Shown here in pieces: positions 51,892 through 60,062 of a stretch of DNA of 64,000 nucleotides. This DNA is from Butyrivibrio sp. MB2005 (lineage in GTDB: Bacteria > Bacillota > Clostridia > Lachnospirales > Lachnospiraceae): NCBI RefSeq assembly GCF_000424285.1, contig NZ_AUJP01000009.1:62001-126000 (forward strand), written 5' to 3'. The notes under the pieces are model-generated. The model made no database searches. It was not told where the DNA came from and saw only the letters and a program-made list of their open reading frames with translations. The first letter of the stretch is position 1; each line of letters opens with the position of its first letter. The position numbers and the translations under genes are program-made.

Positions 51892-53322
51892 TTATTTGTA
51901 TTCCGTCACGCCAAAGGACTTAAATACATTATCTCTAAACTCTGCAAGGTCCTTAAATACTCCGTCTGCTATCATTTGGGCACCAATATTGCCGATGGCT
52001 GTAGCCTCAGAAGGTCCTGCGTAGACGGTTTTGCCTGTTCTTGCTGCAGTGAGCTTATTAAGGTACTCAGCGTTGGAACCGCCGCCCACGATGTTTATCT
52101 TATCGAAGTGTTTTCCTGTGATATCTTCAAGCTCTTCTGCCGCCTGCTTGTAGCACTCAGCAAGGGACCTATAGATAACACGTGCTATTTCCCAAGGAGT
52201 TTCGGGGATCTGCTGTCCGCTCTTTTCGCAGGCGCCCCTAACTGCTGCGATCATGGAATCAGGAGCAAGAAAAACATCGGAATTTGCATCCACAAGAGAA
52301 TCTATGGTCTCCTCTTCCGCTCTGGCACAGAGATTACCAAAGGAGTAATCATCATCTGCCTTTTTGCCGGGATAGTCATAGCCTGCTTCAAATTCCTTCT
52401 TAACGGACTGAATCATCCAAAGTCCCATGATGTTCTTAAGAAACCTGTATCTGTAGTTGTAGCCGCCCTCATTAGTAAAATTGGCGCTTCTTGCCTTATC
52501 TGAGCAGTCGGCTGCTTCAAGCTCGCAGCCAAAAAGTGACCATGTGCCTGATGAAATATAAAGGACATTGTCTGATGTGTCCGGAACTGACATAACAGCA
52601 GAGCCGGTGTCATGGGTTGCAGGAAGGATTACTTTGCAGTTATATCCTACTTTTGCCTGTACTTCGGGAGTCAGATCGCCCACCTCAGTGCAGGGAAGGG
52701 AGAGCTTCCCAAAGAGCTTTGAGGGAAGCCCTAATTTTTCAATAAGCTCAAGATCCCACTCCTTTGTCACAGGGTTCACCAGCTGACTTGTGGTAGCGTT
52801 GGTGTACTCCTGCTTTTTTACTCCTGTAAGAAGAAAATGCAGGTAATCAGGGATCATTAAAAATGTATCCGCTTTTTCAAGCGTATCTGGCTCTCTGAGC
52901 CTTGCATCCATCAATTGGTATATTGTGTTGAAAATCGCCTTCTGAATGCCTGTGCGGGCATATAATGCGTTTTCAGGTATGATCTTGTATACCTCAGTAT
53001 CCATGCCCTCTGTTCTGGCATCTCTGTAGGCATAGCTTTTTGCTGTTTTATTGCCGTCCTTATCAAGAAGGACGTAGTCCACGCCCCAGGTGTCAATGCC
53101 CATGGATACAGGGATTTTGCCAAGATCAGAGCATTTTTTCATGCCGGCAAGGATCTCTTCAAAGAGCCTGTCGGTATTCCAGACCTTGTGTCCATCCTCG
53201 TCATCCATGCCGTTATAGAATCTGTGGATCTCTTCGTACTGTATTTTGCCATTTTCAAAGCTTGCCAGTATATGGCGTCCGGAAGATGCGCCTATATCAA
53301 CAGCCAGATAATAATTCATCAC
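51892..53322 (-). CDS. rhaB: Rhamnulokinase
   Basis: 476 residues of the FGGY kinase family: N-terminal 'LAVDIGASSGRHILASFENG' phosphate loop, 'MGIDTWGVDYVLLDKDG', and C-terminal 'INIVGGGSNAEYLNKLTAAR'. It phosphorylates L-rhamnulose to L-rhamnulose-1-phosphate. Start overlaps the rhaD stop by four bases. Last gene of rhaA-rhaD-rhaB. Confidence 0.96.
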   Translation of the reverse strand: MMNYYLAVDIGASSGRHILASFENGKIQYEEIHRFYNGMDDEDGHKVWNTDRLFEEILAGMKKCSDLGKIPVSMGIDTWGVDYVLLDKDGNKTAKSYAYRDARTEGMDTEVYKIIPENALYARTGIQKAIFNTIYQLMDARLREPDTLEKADTFLMIPDYLHFLLTGVKKQEYTNATTSQLVNPVTKEWDLELIEKLGLPSKLFGKLSLPCTEVGDLTPEVQAKVGYNCKVILPATHDTGSAVMSVPDTSDNVLYISSGTWSLFGCELEAADCSDKARSANFTNEGGYNYRYRFLKNIMGLWMIQSVKKEFEAGYDYPGKKADDDYSFGNLCARAEEETIDSLVDANSDVFLAPDSMIAAVRGACEKSGQQIPETPWEIARVIYRSLAECYKQAAEELEDITGKHFDKINIVGGGSNAEYLNKLTAARTGKTVYAGPSEATAIGNIGAQMIADGVFKDLAEFRDNVFKSFGVTEYK

Positions 53323-54167
53323 TTTTCTCCTATTTTGTCGCTCTTTTTCTCATAAAGGCAGTCTTCGTTAACCTTGATGCCAAAAGGTCCGTTGAGGGCT
53401 CTGAACATGTCAGGCTCGATGGTCTGGCGCTTTCTGTCTGTCATGGACATTACTTTTACAAGGACTTCAGCAGCCTTTTCTACTGTATGCATAAGGCCGA
53501 AGGTGATATCAAAGTCTGTTCCGCAGGCGAACATGCCATGATGTGCCCAGATTGCAACGTCCTGCTTTTTCATGATCTCGGACGTGGCAACAGCGATTTC
53601 GCGGCCGCCGGGTACCATCCACGGTACTACGCCGATTCCGTCAGGGAATACAACAGGGCACTCTGTAGCCATCTCCCAAATCTCTCTTGTGAAAACATCG
53701 CCGTCAAGAGGAAGTACAAATGTAAGAGCGATGGTGTTAGCGGGATGGCAGTGATATACCACTCTGATCTCGGGATTTCTCTTTTTGCAAACCTCCAGGT
53801 TCATAAGGTGTGAAGGAAGCTCGGATGTGGGTCTTCCGCCATTTACAAGGCCCCACTGGATCTGATAATTCTCGCCCATATCATCAACCTTGATAATGCA
53901 GATGTTTGCTGCAGGATCGATCTCAACGTTTCTGAAATACTTGCCGGAACCTGTTACCATGAAGTACTCGCCTGCAAGCGCAGGAACTGAGGTGCCGATT
54001 TCCTTCCACTCACCGTCTTCTTTAAGGTCCTCTTTTACGGAAGTGATCTCTTCGTCCTTTATTCTATAGCTTAAGTTACCGCCGTTTCTCTCATGCCAGC
54101 CCTGATAGAAGCCGTCAACACACATGCGGCAAAATCCCTTAGCAAATTCTGAATCCAATACTCTCAT
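53319..54167 (-). CDS. rhaD: Rhamnulose-1-phosphate aldolase
   Basis: 282 residues of class II aldolase: Zn ligands in 'VVYHCHPANTIALTFVLP' (H-C-H) and 'VAIWAHHGMFACGTDF', and catalytic Glu in 'REIWEMATECPVVFPDGIGV'. Splits rhamnulose-1-P to dihydroxyacetone phosphate and L-lactaldehyde. Middle gene of the operon, following rhaA by 90 bases that contain a hairpin. Confidence 0.96.
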   Translation of the reverse strand: MRVLDSEFAKGFCRMCVDGFYQGWHERNGGNLSYRIKDEEITSVKEDLKEDGEWKEIGTSVPALAGEYFMVTGSGKYFRNVEIDPAANICIIKVDDMGENYQIQWGLVNGGRPTSELPSHLMNLEVCKKRNPEIRVVYHCHPANTIALTFVLPLDGDVFTREIWEMATECPVVFPDGIGVVPWMVPGGREIAVATSEIMKKQDVAIWAHHGMFACGTDFDITFGLMHTVEKAAEVLVKVMSMTDRKRQTIEPDMFRALNGPFGIKVNEDCLYEKKSDKIGEK

Positions 54168-54206
54168 TTTCTTAATCCTTTCCTAAATCAAATTAAAATG
54201 ATTTAA

Positions 54207-54236
54207 GGCAAAGAGCCTGTTTAAAGGCCCTCTGCC
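54207..54236 (-). terminator. Intra-operon hairpin between rhaA and rhaD
   Basis: GGCAAAGAGCC and GGCCCTCTGCC pair around eight bases; in the minus direction it is followed by a moderately T-rich stretch. It could act as a partial terminator or stability element so that rhaA is expressed above rhaD and rhaB. Confidence 0.55.
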
Positions 54237-54257
54237 ACATTTTTTCTTATTTTTGTC

Positions 54258-55508
54258 TTATGCTCTCTTGCTGAGAACCTCGTCTTCGTACTTTTTACAT
54301 ACGTCGAACCACTCATCTTCTGTGGGAACGCCCTGCTTCTCGCAGTAGTAATCCCATACATCACCTACGGGCATCATCTTGATGCGCTCCTGAAGGGACA
54401 TAAGCTCTGTGAAGTTGCGGTCATTCTGAAGCTTGCAAAGCTTTTCATTGGGCTGAAGCTCAGCGTTCAGAAGTGCCTTTAAGAAGTTTCTCATGCCGTT
54501 TGTCCAAGCGGATACGCGGTTTATGCTGGCATCAAAGTAATCCATTCCGATGAAGAAGCGGTCGGGACCGTTTTTAACGATCTCCTGAGCGATCTCTTTT
54601 GCATCATCATTGTAAATTACAACGTGGTCTGAATCCCAGCGAACAGGTCTTGTAACATGAAGAGCCATCTTGTCGTTGAAAAGAAGCATGGATGAAAGCT
54701 TATCTGCAACGTTCTCAGTGGGATGGAAATGTCCGGAGTCGATGAGGCACATGATGTTGTTCTTGGCAGCGTAGCTGAGATAGAACTCCTGAGAGCCTAC
54801 GGTTACTGACTCCAGACCGATTCCAAATACCTTGGACTCAACAGCTACGTAAACCTTGCTCCTGTCATAGGGTGTAGCGAGGATCTGATCAAGTGAGTCC
54901 TTAAGTCTCTTTCTGGGAGAGATTCTGTCGGGGATAACATCCTTAAATCCATCGGGGATCCAGATGTTCATCATGCAGGGAACACCTGTCTCTGTGGCAA
55001 AATACTCTGAAATCTTAAGGCATGCGATGCAGTGATCGATCCAGAACTTTCTGATGCTCTCGTCCTCTGATGAAAGAGTTGCATCATCAGCCTTGGGATG
55101 TGAAAACATTGTAGGATTGAAATCAAGACCGATGCCGTGCTTTTTAGCAAAATCAACCCATGCCTTAAAGTGCTTAGGCTCTAATTTATCTCTGTCTACC
55201 CACTCGTCACCTTCGAATACTGCATAGCTTGCATGAAGATTGAGCTTGTGCTTGCCGGGAATAAGAGAAAATACCTCATCTATATCCTGCATGAGCTGCT
55301 CGGGTGTTGTAGCTTTGTAGGGGTAATTGCCTGTTGTCTGAATTCCGCCGCTAAGGGGTCCCTTCTGGTCAAAACCAACTACGTCATCTCCCTGCCAGCA
55401 GTGCATTGAGAGACTTATCTTTGAGAGCTCGTCTATTGCCTTATCTACATCTACGCCAAGCTTTGAATAGCGCTCTTTTGCTGCTTCATATCTTTCTTTT
55501 ACTGTCAT
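54258..55508 (-). CDS. rhaA: L-rhamnose isomerase
   Basis: 416 residues: 'ISLSMHCWQGDDVVGFD', 'NLHASYAVFEGDEWVDRDKL', 'GLDFNPTMFSHPKADD' and 'CLIDSGHFHPTENVADKLSS' are strict RhaA signatures with metal-binding Glu, Asp and His. Converts L-rhamnose to L-rhamnulose. First gene of the operon, divergent from an AraC activator at 55727. Confidence 0.98.
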   Translation of the reverse strand: MTVKERYEAAKERYSKLGVDVDKAIDELSKISLSMHCWQGDDVVGFDQKGPLSGGIQTTGNYPYKATTPEQLMQDIDEVFSLIPGKHKLNLHASYAVFEGDEWVDRDKLEPKHFKAWVDFAKKHGIGLDFNPTMFSHPKADDATLSSEDESIRKFWIDHCIACLKISEYFATETGVPCMMNIWIPDGFKDVIPDRISPRKRLKDSLDQILATPYDRSKVYVAVESKVFGIGLESVTVGSQEFYLSYAAKNNIMCLIDSGHFHPTENVADKLSSMLLFNDKMALHVTRPVRWDSDHVVIYNDDAKEIAQEIVKNGPDRFFIGMDYFDASINRVSAWTNGMRNFLKALLNAELQPNEKLCKLQNDRNFTELMSLQERIKMMPVGDVWDYYCEKQGVPTEDEWFDVCKKYEDEVLSKRA

Positions 55509-55726
55509 TTTGTAACCTTCCCTTCTCTATATAATTTCTATTTTGGCTAAAACACGGGTTATATGCGTCATCTGCCTGTGTTTTATGCTCATTTTCTTCG
55601 CTGATTTTAATATTAAATGATGGCGCCCATTTATTTAAGGTCGAAAAAAGAATAAAAAAGCGTCCTTTCTTGCAGCGTGTAAAATAACATGTTATTTTTA
55701 TGTAATAGAGCAGAAAGGAAGCCCCT

Positions 55727-56728
55727 ATGAACAAGGATTTACTCCAAAAACTCAGCACAATAACTGAGGAAGAACAGTCCATTTTAAATGGTGAAAAGGT
55801 GATAAACCGCGCCCTTTATTACAGCGCAGAAACGTCCAAAGATGCAGATGAAATTGACTCAGCAAGAGTCCTTAAAAACGGACGTCTTATAGATATGCGC
55901 CCCCATGTGCGCTTTATTCATTTTCCCAAACATACCCATAACTATGTGGAATTTATCTATATGTGCAGCGGCTCTACCAGGCATATAGTGGACGGTCAGG
56001 AGATAACCCTTAAGGAAGGGGACCTGCTTTTCCTTAATCAGCACGCTACTCAGGAGATTTTTCCCGCAGGAGAAAAGGATATAGCCGTGAATTTCATGAT
56101 CCTGCCTGAGTTTTTCGATGTGGTTCTTCCAATGATGGGGGCTAAGCCCAGCGCACTACGAGAATTCATCGTAAGCTGCCTTACAAGGAAGGATATGCAG
56201 AGCAATTTCCTGTATTTTAGCGTGTCAGACGTTGTTCCCGTGCAAAATCTCATGGAAAACCTAATCTGGAACATGCTGAATGCAGATAAAAACAGCCGTA
56301 CAATAAATCAGGCCACAGTGGGACTGCTTTTCTTGAATCTGACAAATCACGCAGAGCTTATCCACGTGCCTTCGAATTCCTTTGAGCAGGAGATAACCCT
56401 CAAGGTGCTCTCCTACATAGATACTTCCTACAAAACGGCATCCCTGCAGGATTTCGCAAAGGCGGAAGGCGCAGATGTTTACACGGTAAGCCGTATCATC
56501 AAAAAAGAGACCGGAGAGACCTTCAAAGCATTGCTGCAGCAAAAGCGCTTAGAGCGTGCCTGCAATCTTCTAAGTCGCTCCGCAGCTCCTATTTCGGACA
56601 TCGCTGTGTCTGTAGGCTACGACAACACCAGCTTTTTCCACAGGCTCTTCCGCAGAGTCTATGGCTGCAGCCCCAGGGATTACAGGTTACAAAACGCATC
56701 TTCTGCAGGGCTTTCTCATGAGAATTAG
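55727..56728 (+). CDS. AraC-family activator of the rhamnose operon (RhaS-like)
   Basis: 333 residues. N-terminal cupin ('FIHFPKHTHNYVEFIYMCSG', residues 62-81; 'LKEGDLLFLNQHATQEIFPA') and C-terminal double HTH ('LQDFAKAEGADVYTVSRIIK', 'ISDIAVSVGYDNTSFFHRLF') with family end 'GCSPRDYR'. Divergent from rhaA with a 218-base promoter region. Likely activates rhaADB on binding rhamnose. No RhaR partner in a tandem, but a second AraC gene follows. Confidence 0.9.
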   Translation: MNKDLLQKLSTITEEEQSILNGEKVINRALYYSAETSKDADEIDSARVLKNGRLIDMRPHVRFIHFPKHTHNYVEFIYMCSGSTRHIVDGQEITLKEGDLLFLNQHATQEIFPAGEKDIAVNFMILPEFFDVVLPMMGAKPSALREFIVSCLTRKDMQSNFLYFSVSDVVPVQNLMENLIWNMLNADKNSRTINQATVGLLFLNLTNHAELIHVPSNSFEQEITLKVLSYIDTSYKTASLQDFAKAEGADVYTVSRIIKKETGETFKALLQQKRLERACNLLSRSAAPISDIAVSVGYDNTSFFHRLFRRVYGCSPRDYRLQNASSAGLSHEN

Positions 56729-56780
56729 CGCCACGTGATGGCGCATTGTAAATCTTGCGGCTTTGTGCTACATTTTTTCT

Positions 56781-57659
56781 ATGAAAAAAGATCTGAAAAC
56801 CAAGTTCAGTACAAGACAATATATGCTTTCCAGGGATTTTGAAGTCTATTACTACAGTGATAGCGTTATTCCCGACGTAGAACATCATGCCCACGACTAC
56901 TATGAGTTCTACTTTTTTCTGGAGGGCAATATTACCATGCATATAGGTGATGCATCTTTTTCACTGCGCCCGGGGACAATGGTCATAATCCCTCCCGGAG
57001 TCCCGCATCACGCAACTCTCCTTGACAGCAACCATCCCTACAGACGCTTTGTGTTCTGGATAAGCGAGAGCTTCCTTAGTTCCCTTATTGGAATTTCCGA
57101 GGATTACAGATATCTCCCTGATCTGGCGCTGAAAAACACCTTTTTTACCCACAAATTCACAGAAATCGAATTCAATACCCTTCAGGGCAAGCTTTTTTCT
57201 CTGATTGATGAGATTCACTCTGACAGATTTGCTAAAAGCGCTAAGATTCTTATATCCGTCAGCGATTTCATGATATCCATAAACCGCATGGTATATGAGG
57301 CTCAGAATCCCGGAAATACTGAGGCAGAATCAGATTCTCTTTACCAGAGCATCATCCATTATATAGAGACCCATATCGATGAAAATCTGTCGCTGGATAT
57401 AATCGCTGAAAAGCTGTACATAAGTAAATTCCACATCTCTCATGTTTTTACCGAGACAAACGGCCTGCCGCTACATAAATACATAACAAAGAAGCGGCTG
57501 GAAATGTGCAGAGACGCCATTTTAAGCGGCCAGGATATATCCGTTGTGGCATCATCCTACGGTTTTTCGGATTATTCCACCTTCTACCGGGCTTTCGTGA
57601 AGGAATACGGAGTATCTCCCAAAAAATACAAGGATGAAATCATCAGAAAAGCGCATTAA
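56781..57659 (+). CDS. AraC-family regulator, second of the rha region
   Basis: 292 residues. N-terminal cupin ('HHAHDYYEFYFFLEGNITMH', 'LRPGTMVIIPPGVPHHATLL') and C-terminal double HTH ('LDIIAEKLYISKFHISHVFT', 'ISVVASSYGFSDYSTFYRAF') ending 'GVSPKKYKDE'. ATG at 56781 chosen because an upstream frame lacks a ribosome binding site. 52 bases after the first AraC; may act with it or control the amino-acid importer that follows. Confidence 0.87.
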   Translation: MKKDLKTKFSTRQYMLSRDFEVYYYSDSVIPDVEHHAHDYYEFYFFLEGNITMHIGDASFSLRPGTMVIIPPGVPHHATLLDSNHPYRRFVFWISESFLSSLIGISEDYRYLPDLALKNTFFTHKFTEIEFNTLQGKLFSLIDEIHSDRFAKSAKILISVSDFMISINRMVYEAQNPGNTEAESDSLYQSIIHYIETHIDENLSLDIIAEKLYISKFHISHVFTETNGLPLHKYITKKRLEMCRDAILSGQDISVVASSYGFSDYSTFYRAFVKEYGVSPKKYKDEIIRKAH

Positions 57660-57681
57660 CGCTCGCTTTTCAAAAAAGGTA

Positions 57682-57710
57682 TTGACTTCTTAATACAGTT
57701 AGGGATTAAT
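57682..57710 (+). promoter_or_regulatory. Sigma-A-type promoter candidate for the amino-acid importer
   Basis: TTGACT (57682-57687), 17 bases, then ATTAAT (57705-57710), followed by an AT-rich leader to the permease ATG at 57763. Confidence 0.45.
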
Positions 57711-57762
57711 ATATTTTTTATGAAGAAATTGTGCAAAATTTTTTGCCGGAATTGGAAATATT

Positions 57763-58437
57763 ATGTTTGATCAGAATACATTATCGCTGCTTATTGACTC
57801 TTTTCCGAAAATACTTGTTTACGGACTGAAGGTCACACTGCCGCTGGCAACCGCAGCATTCATTTTATCAACTATACTGTCAGTATTTGTCGCAATGGTT
57901 CAGTACGCTAATGTACCGGTTCTGCGACAGATCTGCAGATTTTACATTTGGATAATACGAGGAACGCCTCTTTTGGTTCAGCTAATGGTGGCTTTTTACG
58001 GACTTCCGCTCCTTGGAATACATTCAAATCCATTCATAATGGCTGTTATTGTATTCACCATAAATGAAGGTGCCTACAGTGCTGAGACCATGCGTGCCGC
58101 TATGGAAGCGGTTCCCGCAGGGCAGCTCGAAGCCGGCTACTGCGTAGGTATGAACTACATGCAGATTATGTGGCATATTATCCTGCCACAGGCCTTCAGA
58201 ACGGCTTTCCCTTCGCTGTTTAACGCACTTATCAGCATGGTTAAGGACACATCCCTGGCATCCAGTATCACAGTTGTAGAGATGTTCACCAGAACCAAAC
58301 AGATCGCCGGACAGTCCTATAATTACCTGCCGCTTTATATCGAAGTTGCAATTGTTTATCTGATGTTTTGTACGGTTCTCACCTATCTGCAAAAGAGAGG
58401 CGAGGTGCGACTTGGAAGCTACGGCGTAAGAAAATAA
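57763..58437 (+). CDS. Polar amino-acid ABC transporter permease
   Basis: 224 residues with five helices and the EAA loop 'EAVPAGQLEAGYCVGMNYMQ' of His/Glu/cystine permeases, plus 'IIRGTPLLVQLMVAFYGLPL'. It forms the membrane channel of the importer with the next two genes. Only one permease gene is present, so it probably homodimerises. Confidence 0.94.
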   Translation: MFDQNTLSLLIDSFPKILVYGLKVTLPLATAAFILSTILSVFVAMVQYANVPVLRQICRFYIWIIRGTPLLVQLMVAFYGLPLLGIHSNPFIMAVIVFTINEGAYSAETMRAAMEAVPAGQLEAGYCVGMNYMQIMWHIILPQAFRTAFPSLFNALISMVKDTSLASSITVVEMFTRTKQIAGQSYNYLPLYIEVAIVYLMFCTVLTYLQKRGEVRLGSYGVRK

Positions 58438-58449
58438 TCGAGGAAAAAT

Positions 58450-59190
58450 ATGTCTTTACTTAAGGTTAACAATATACACAAAGCCTTTGGGACGAACGAA
58501 GTTCTGAAGGGCATAAATATTGAAGTTGAAAAAGGTGATGTGGTATCTGTCCTTGGCCCGTCAGGTTCCGGAAAGACTACCCTTCTTCGCTGTATCAACT
58601 TTTTGGAAAACGCTGATGAGGGAGAGCTTACTTTCGACGGCAAAACCTATCCTTTTTCCAAAATAAGTCATGCCGAGATCTCGGATGTTCGTAAGAGAAC
58701 CGGCTTTGTTTTTCAAAATTACAATCTCTTTGCCAATAAAACAGTTCTGCACAACGTAACCCTTGGACTGACTTCAGCAAGACACATTCCCATGGCGCAG
58801 GCAGAAGCCAAGGCAAGAGACATGTTGCAAAAAGTCGGCATGCTGGAACAGATAAACATGTATCCCAGCCAGCTTTCAGGCGGTCAGCAGCAAAGAGTTG
58901 CCATAGCGAGAGCTCTTGCCACTGATCCCGCCATATTATATTTTGATGAGCCCACTTCCGCTCTTGATCCCCAGCTTACCGCAGAGGTTCTGGAAGTTAT
59001 GAAAAAACTGGCAGATGATGGAATGACCATGATCGTAGTAACTCACGAGCTTGGTTTTGCCAGAGATGTATCTACAAAAGTGGTTTTTATGGCTGATGGT
59101 GTTATAGTGGAAGAAGGAGATGCAAAGACCTTTTTCAATGATCCTAAACAGCCCAGAACAAAGGAATTCCTGAGACTTACGAATTCCTAA
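58450..59190 (+). CDS. Polar amino-acid ABC transporter ATPase
   Basis: 246 residues: Walker A 'GPSGSGKTT', Q-loop region '[11 protein letters not shown]', signature 'LSGGQQQR', Walker B '[13 protein letters not shown]', H-loop '[11 protein letters not shown]'. GlnQ/HisP-like. Starts 12 bases after the permease. Confidence 0.96.
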   Translation: MSLLKVNNIHKAFGTNEVLKGINIEVEKGDVVSVLGPSGSGKTTLLRCINFLENADEGELTFDGKTYPFSKISHAEISDVRKRTGFVFQNYNLFANKTVLHNVTLGLTSARHIPMAQAEAKARDMLQKVGMLEQINMYPSQLSGGQQQRVAIARALATDPAILYFDEPTSALDPQLTAEVLEVMKKLADDGMTMIVVTHELGFARDVSTKVVFMADGVIVEEGDAKTFFNDPKQPRTKEFLRLTNS

Positions 59191-59223
59191 TACAAAATAC
59201 TCTTTACAGAATGGAGGAACACT

Positions 59224-60015
59224 ATGAAAAAATTATTGTCTTTACTGTTAACAGGCGTTCTTGTCGCAGGAACCATCGCAGGCTGCGGCTCAAAGAGCAA
59301 CGATCACCTTGCAAGAATCAAGTCTGCAGGTAAAATAACAATTGCTACCGAAGGTGTATGGGCACCTTTCACCTATCATGATGAAAACACTGATGAGCTT
59401 GTGGGCTTTGATGTAGAGGTAGCTGCTGCGATCGCTGAAAAGCTCGGCATTGAAGCAGAGTTCCAGGAGGTTGCGTTTGACGGAGGCCTTACAGGCGTTT
59501 CCACAGGTACCTTTGATATGATGGCAAACGGCGTTGACGTTACAGACGACCGCAAAAACACTTATGATTTCACAGATCCCTACGCTTACGACCACGCAGT
59601 AGTTGTTACTCTTGCTTCTAATGACAGCATCAGCTCCTTTGAGGACTTAAACGGCCTTACAACAGCTAATTCCGCAGGATCAACCTACGAAGCTATGGGC
59701 ATTCAGTACGGCGCTACAGTTAAAAACGTTGATACTCTCGGCGAGACCATGACCCTTGTTCAAAACGGCACTGTTGATGCTACAATCAACGCTAACACTT
59801 CTGCTCAGGACTATTTCAACACCACAGGTACTACAGATCTTAAGGTTGCTGCAGTAGATCCCGAGGTTACAATGTATGCTGTTCCCCTTGCAAAGGGCAC
59901 AGACAACGATTCTCTCCGCGCTGCAATCAATGACGCCATTAAGGCACTGAGAGAAGAAGGAAAGCTTTCCGAAATCTCAATCAAGTATTTCGGTGCTGAT
60001 ATCACAGCTGAATAA
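59224..60015 (+). CDS. Amino-acid-binding lipoprotein
   Basis: 263 residues: lipobox 'VAGTIAGCGSKSND' near 21, then SBP family 3: 'GKITIATEGVWAPFTYHDEN', 'VGFDVEVAAAIAEKLG', 'TGTFDMMANGVDVTDDRK'. It delivers an amino acid (glutamine, cystine or histidine type, not decidable by sequence) to the permease. AATGGAGG precedes the ATG. Confidence 0.93.
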   Translation: MKKLLSLLLTGVLVAGTIAGCGSKSNDHLARIKSAGKITIATEGVWAPFTYHDENTDELVGFDVEVAAAIAEKLGIEAEFQEVAFDGGLTGVSTGTFDMMANGVDVTDDRKNTYDFTDPYAYDHAVVVTLASNDSISSFEDLNGLTTANSAGSTYEAMGIQYGATVKNVDTLGETMTLVQNGTVDATINANTSAQDYFNTTGTTDLKVAAVDPEVTMYAVPLAKGTDNDSLRAAINDAIKALREEGKLSEISIKYFGADITAE

Positions 60016-60027
60016 AAACAAAGAATA

Positions 60028-60062
60028 CGCTCCGCGAGTTTACTCGCGGAGCGATTTTTTTA
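60028..60062. terminator. Bidirectional terminator between importer and ADA-family gene
   Basis: CGCTCCGCGAG and CTCGCGGAGCG pair around four bases with a T-run at 60054-60061 on the plus strand; the converging gene ends at 60060. Confidence 0.85.
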
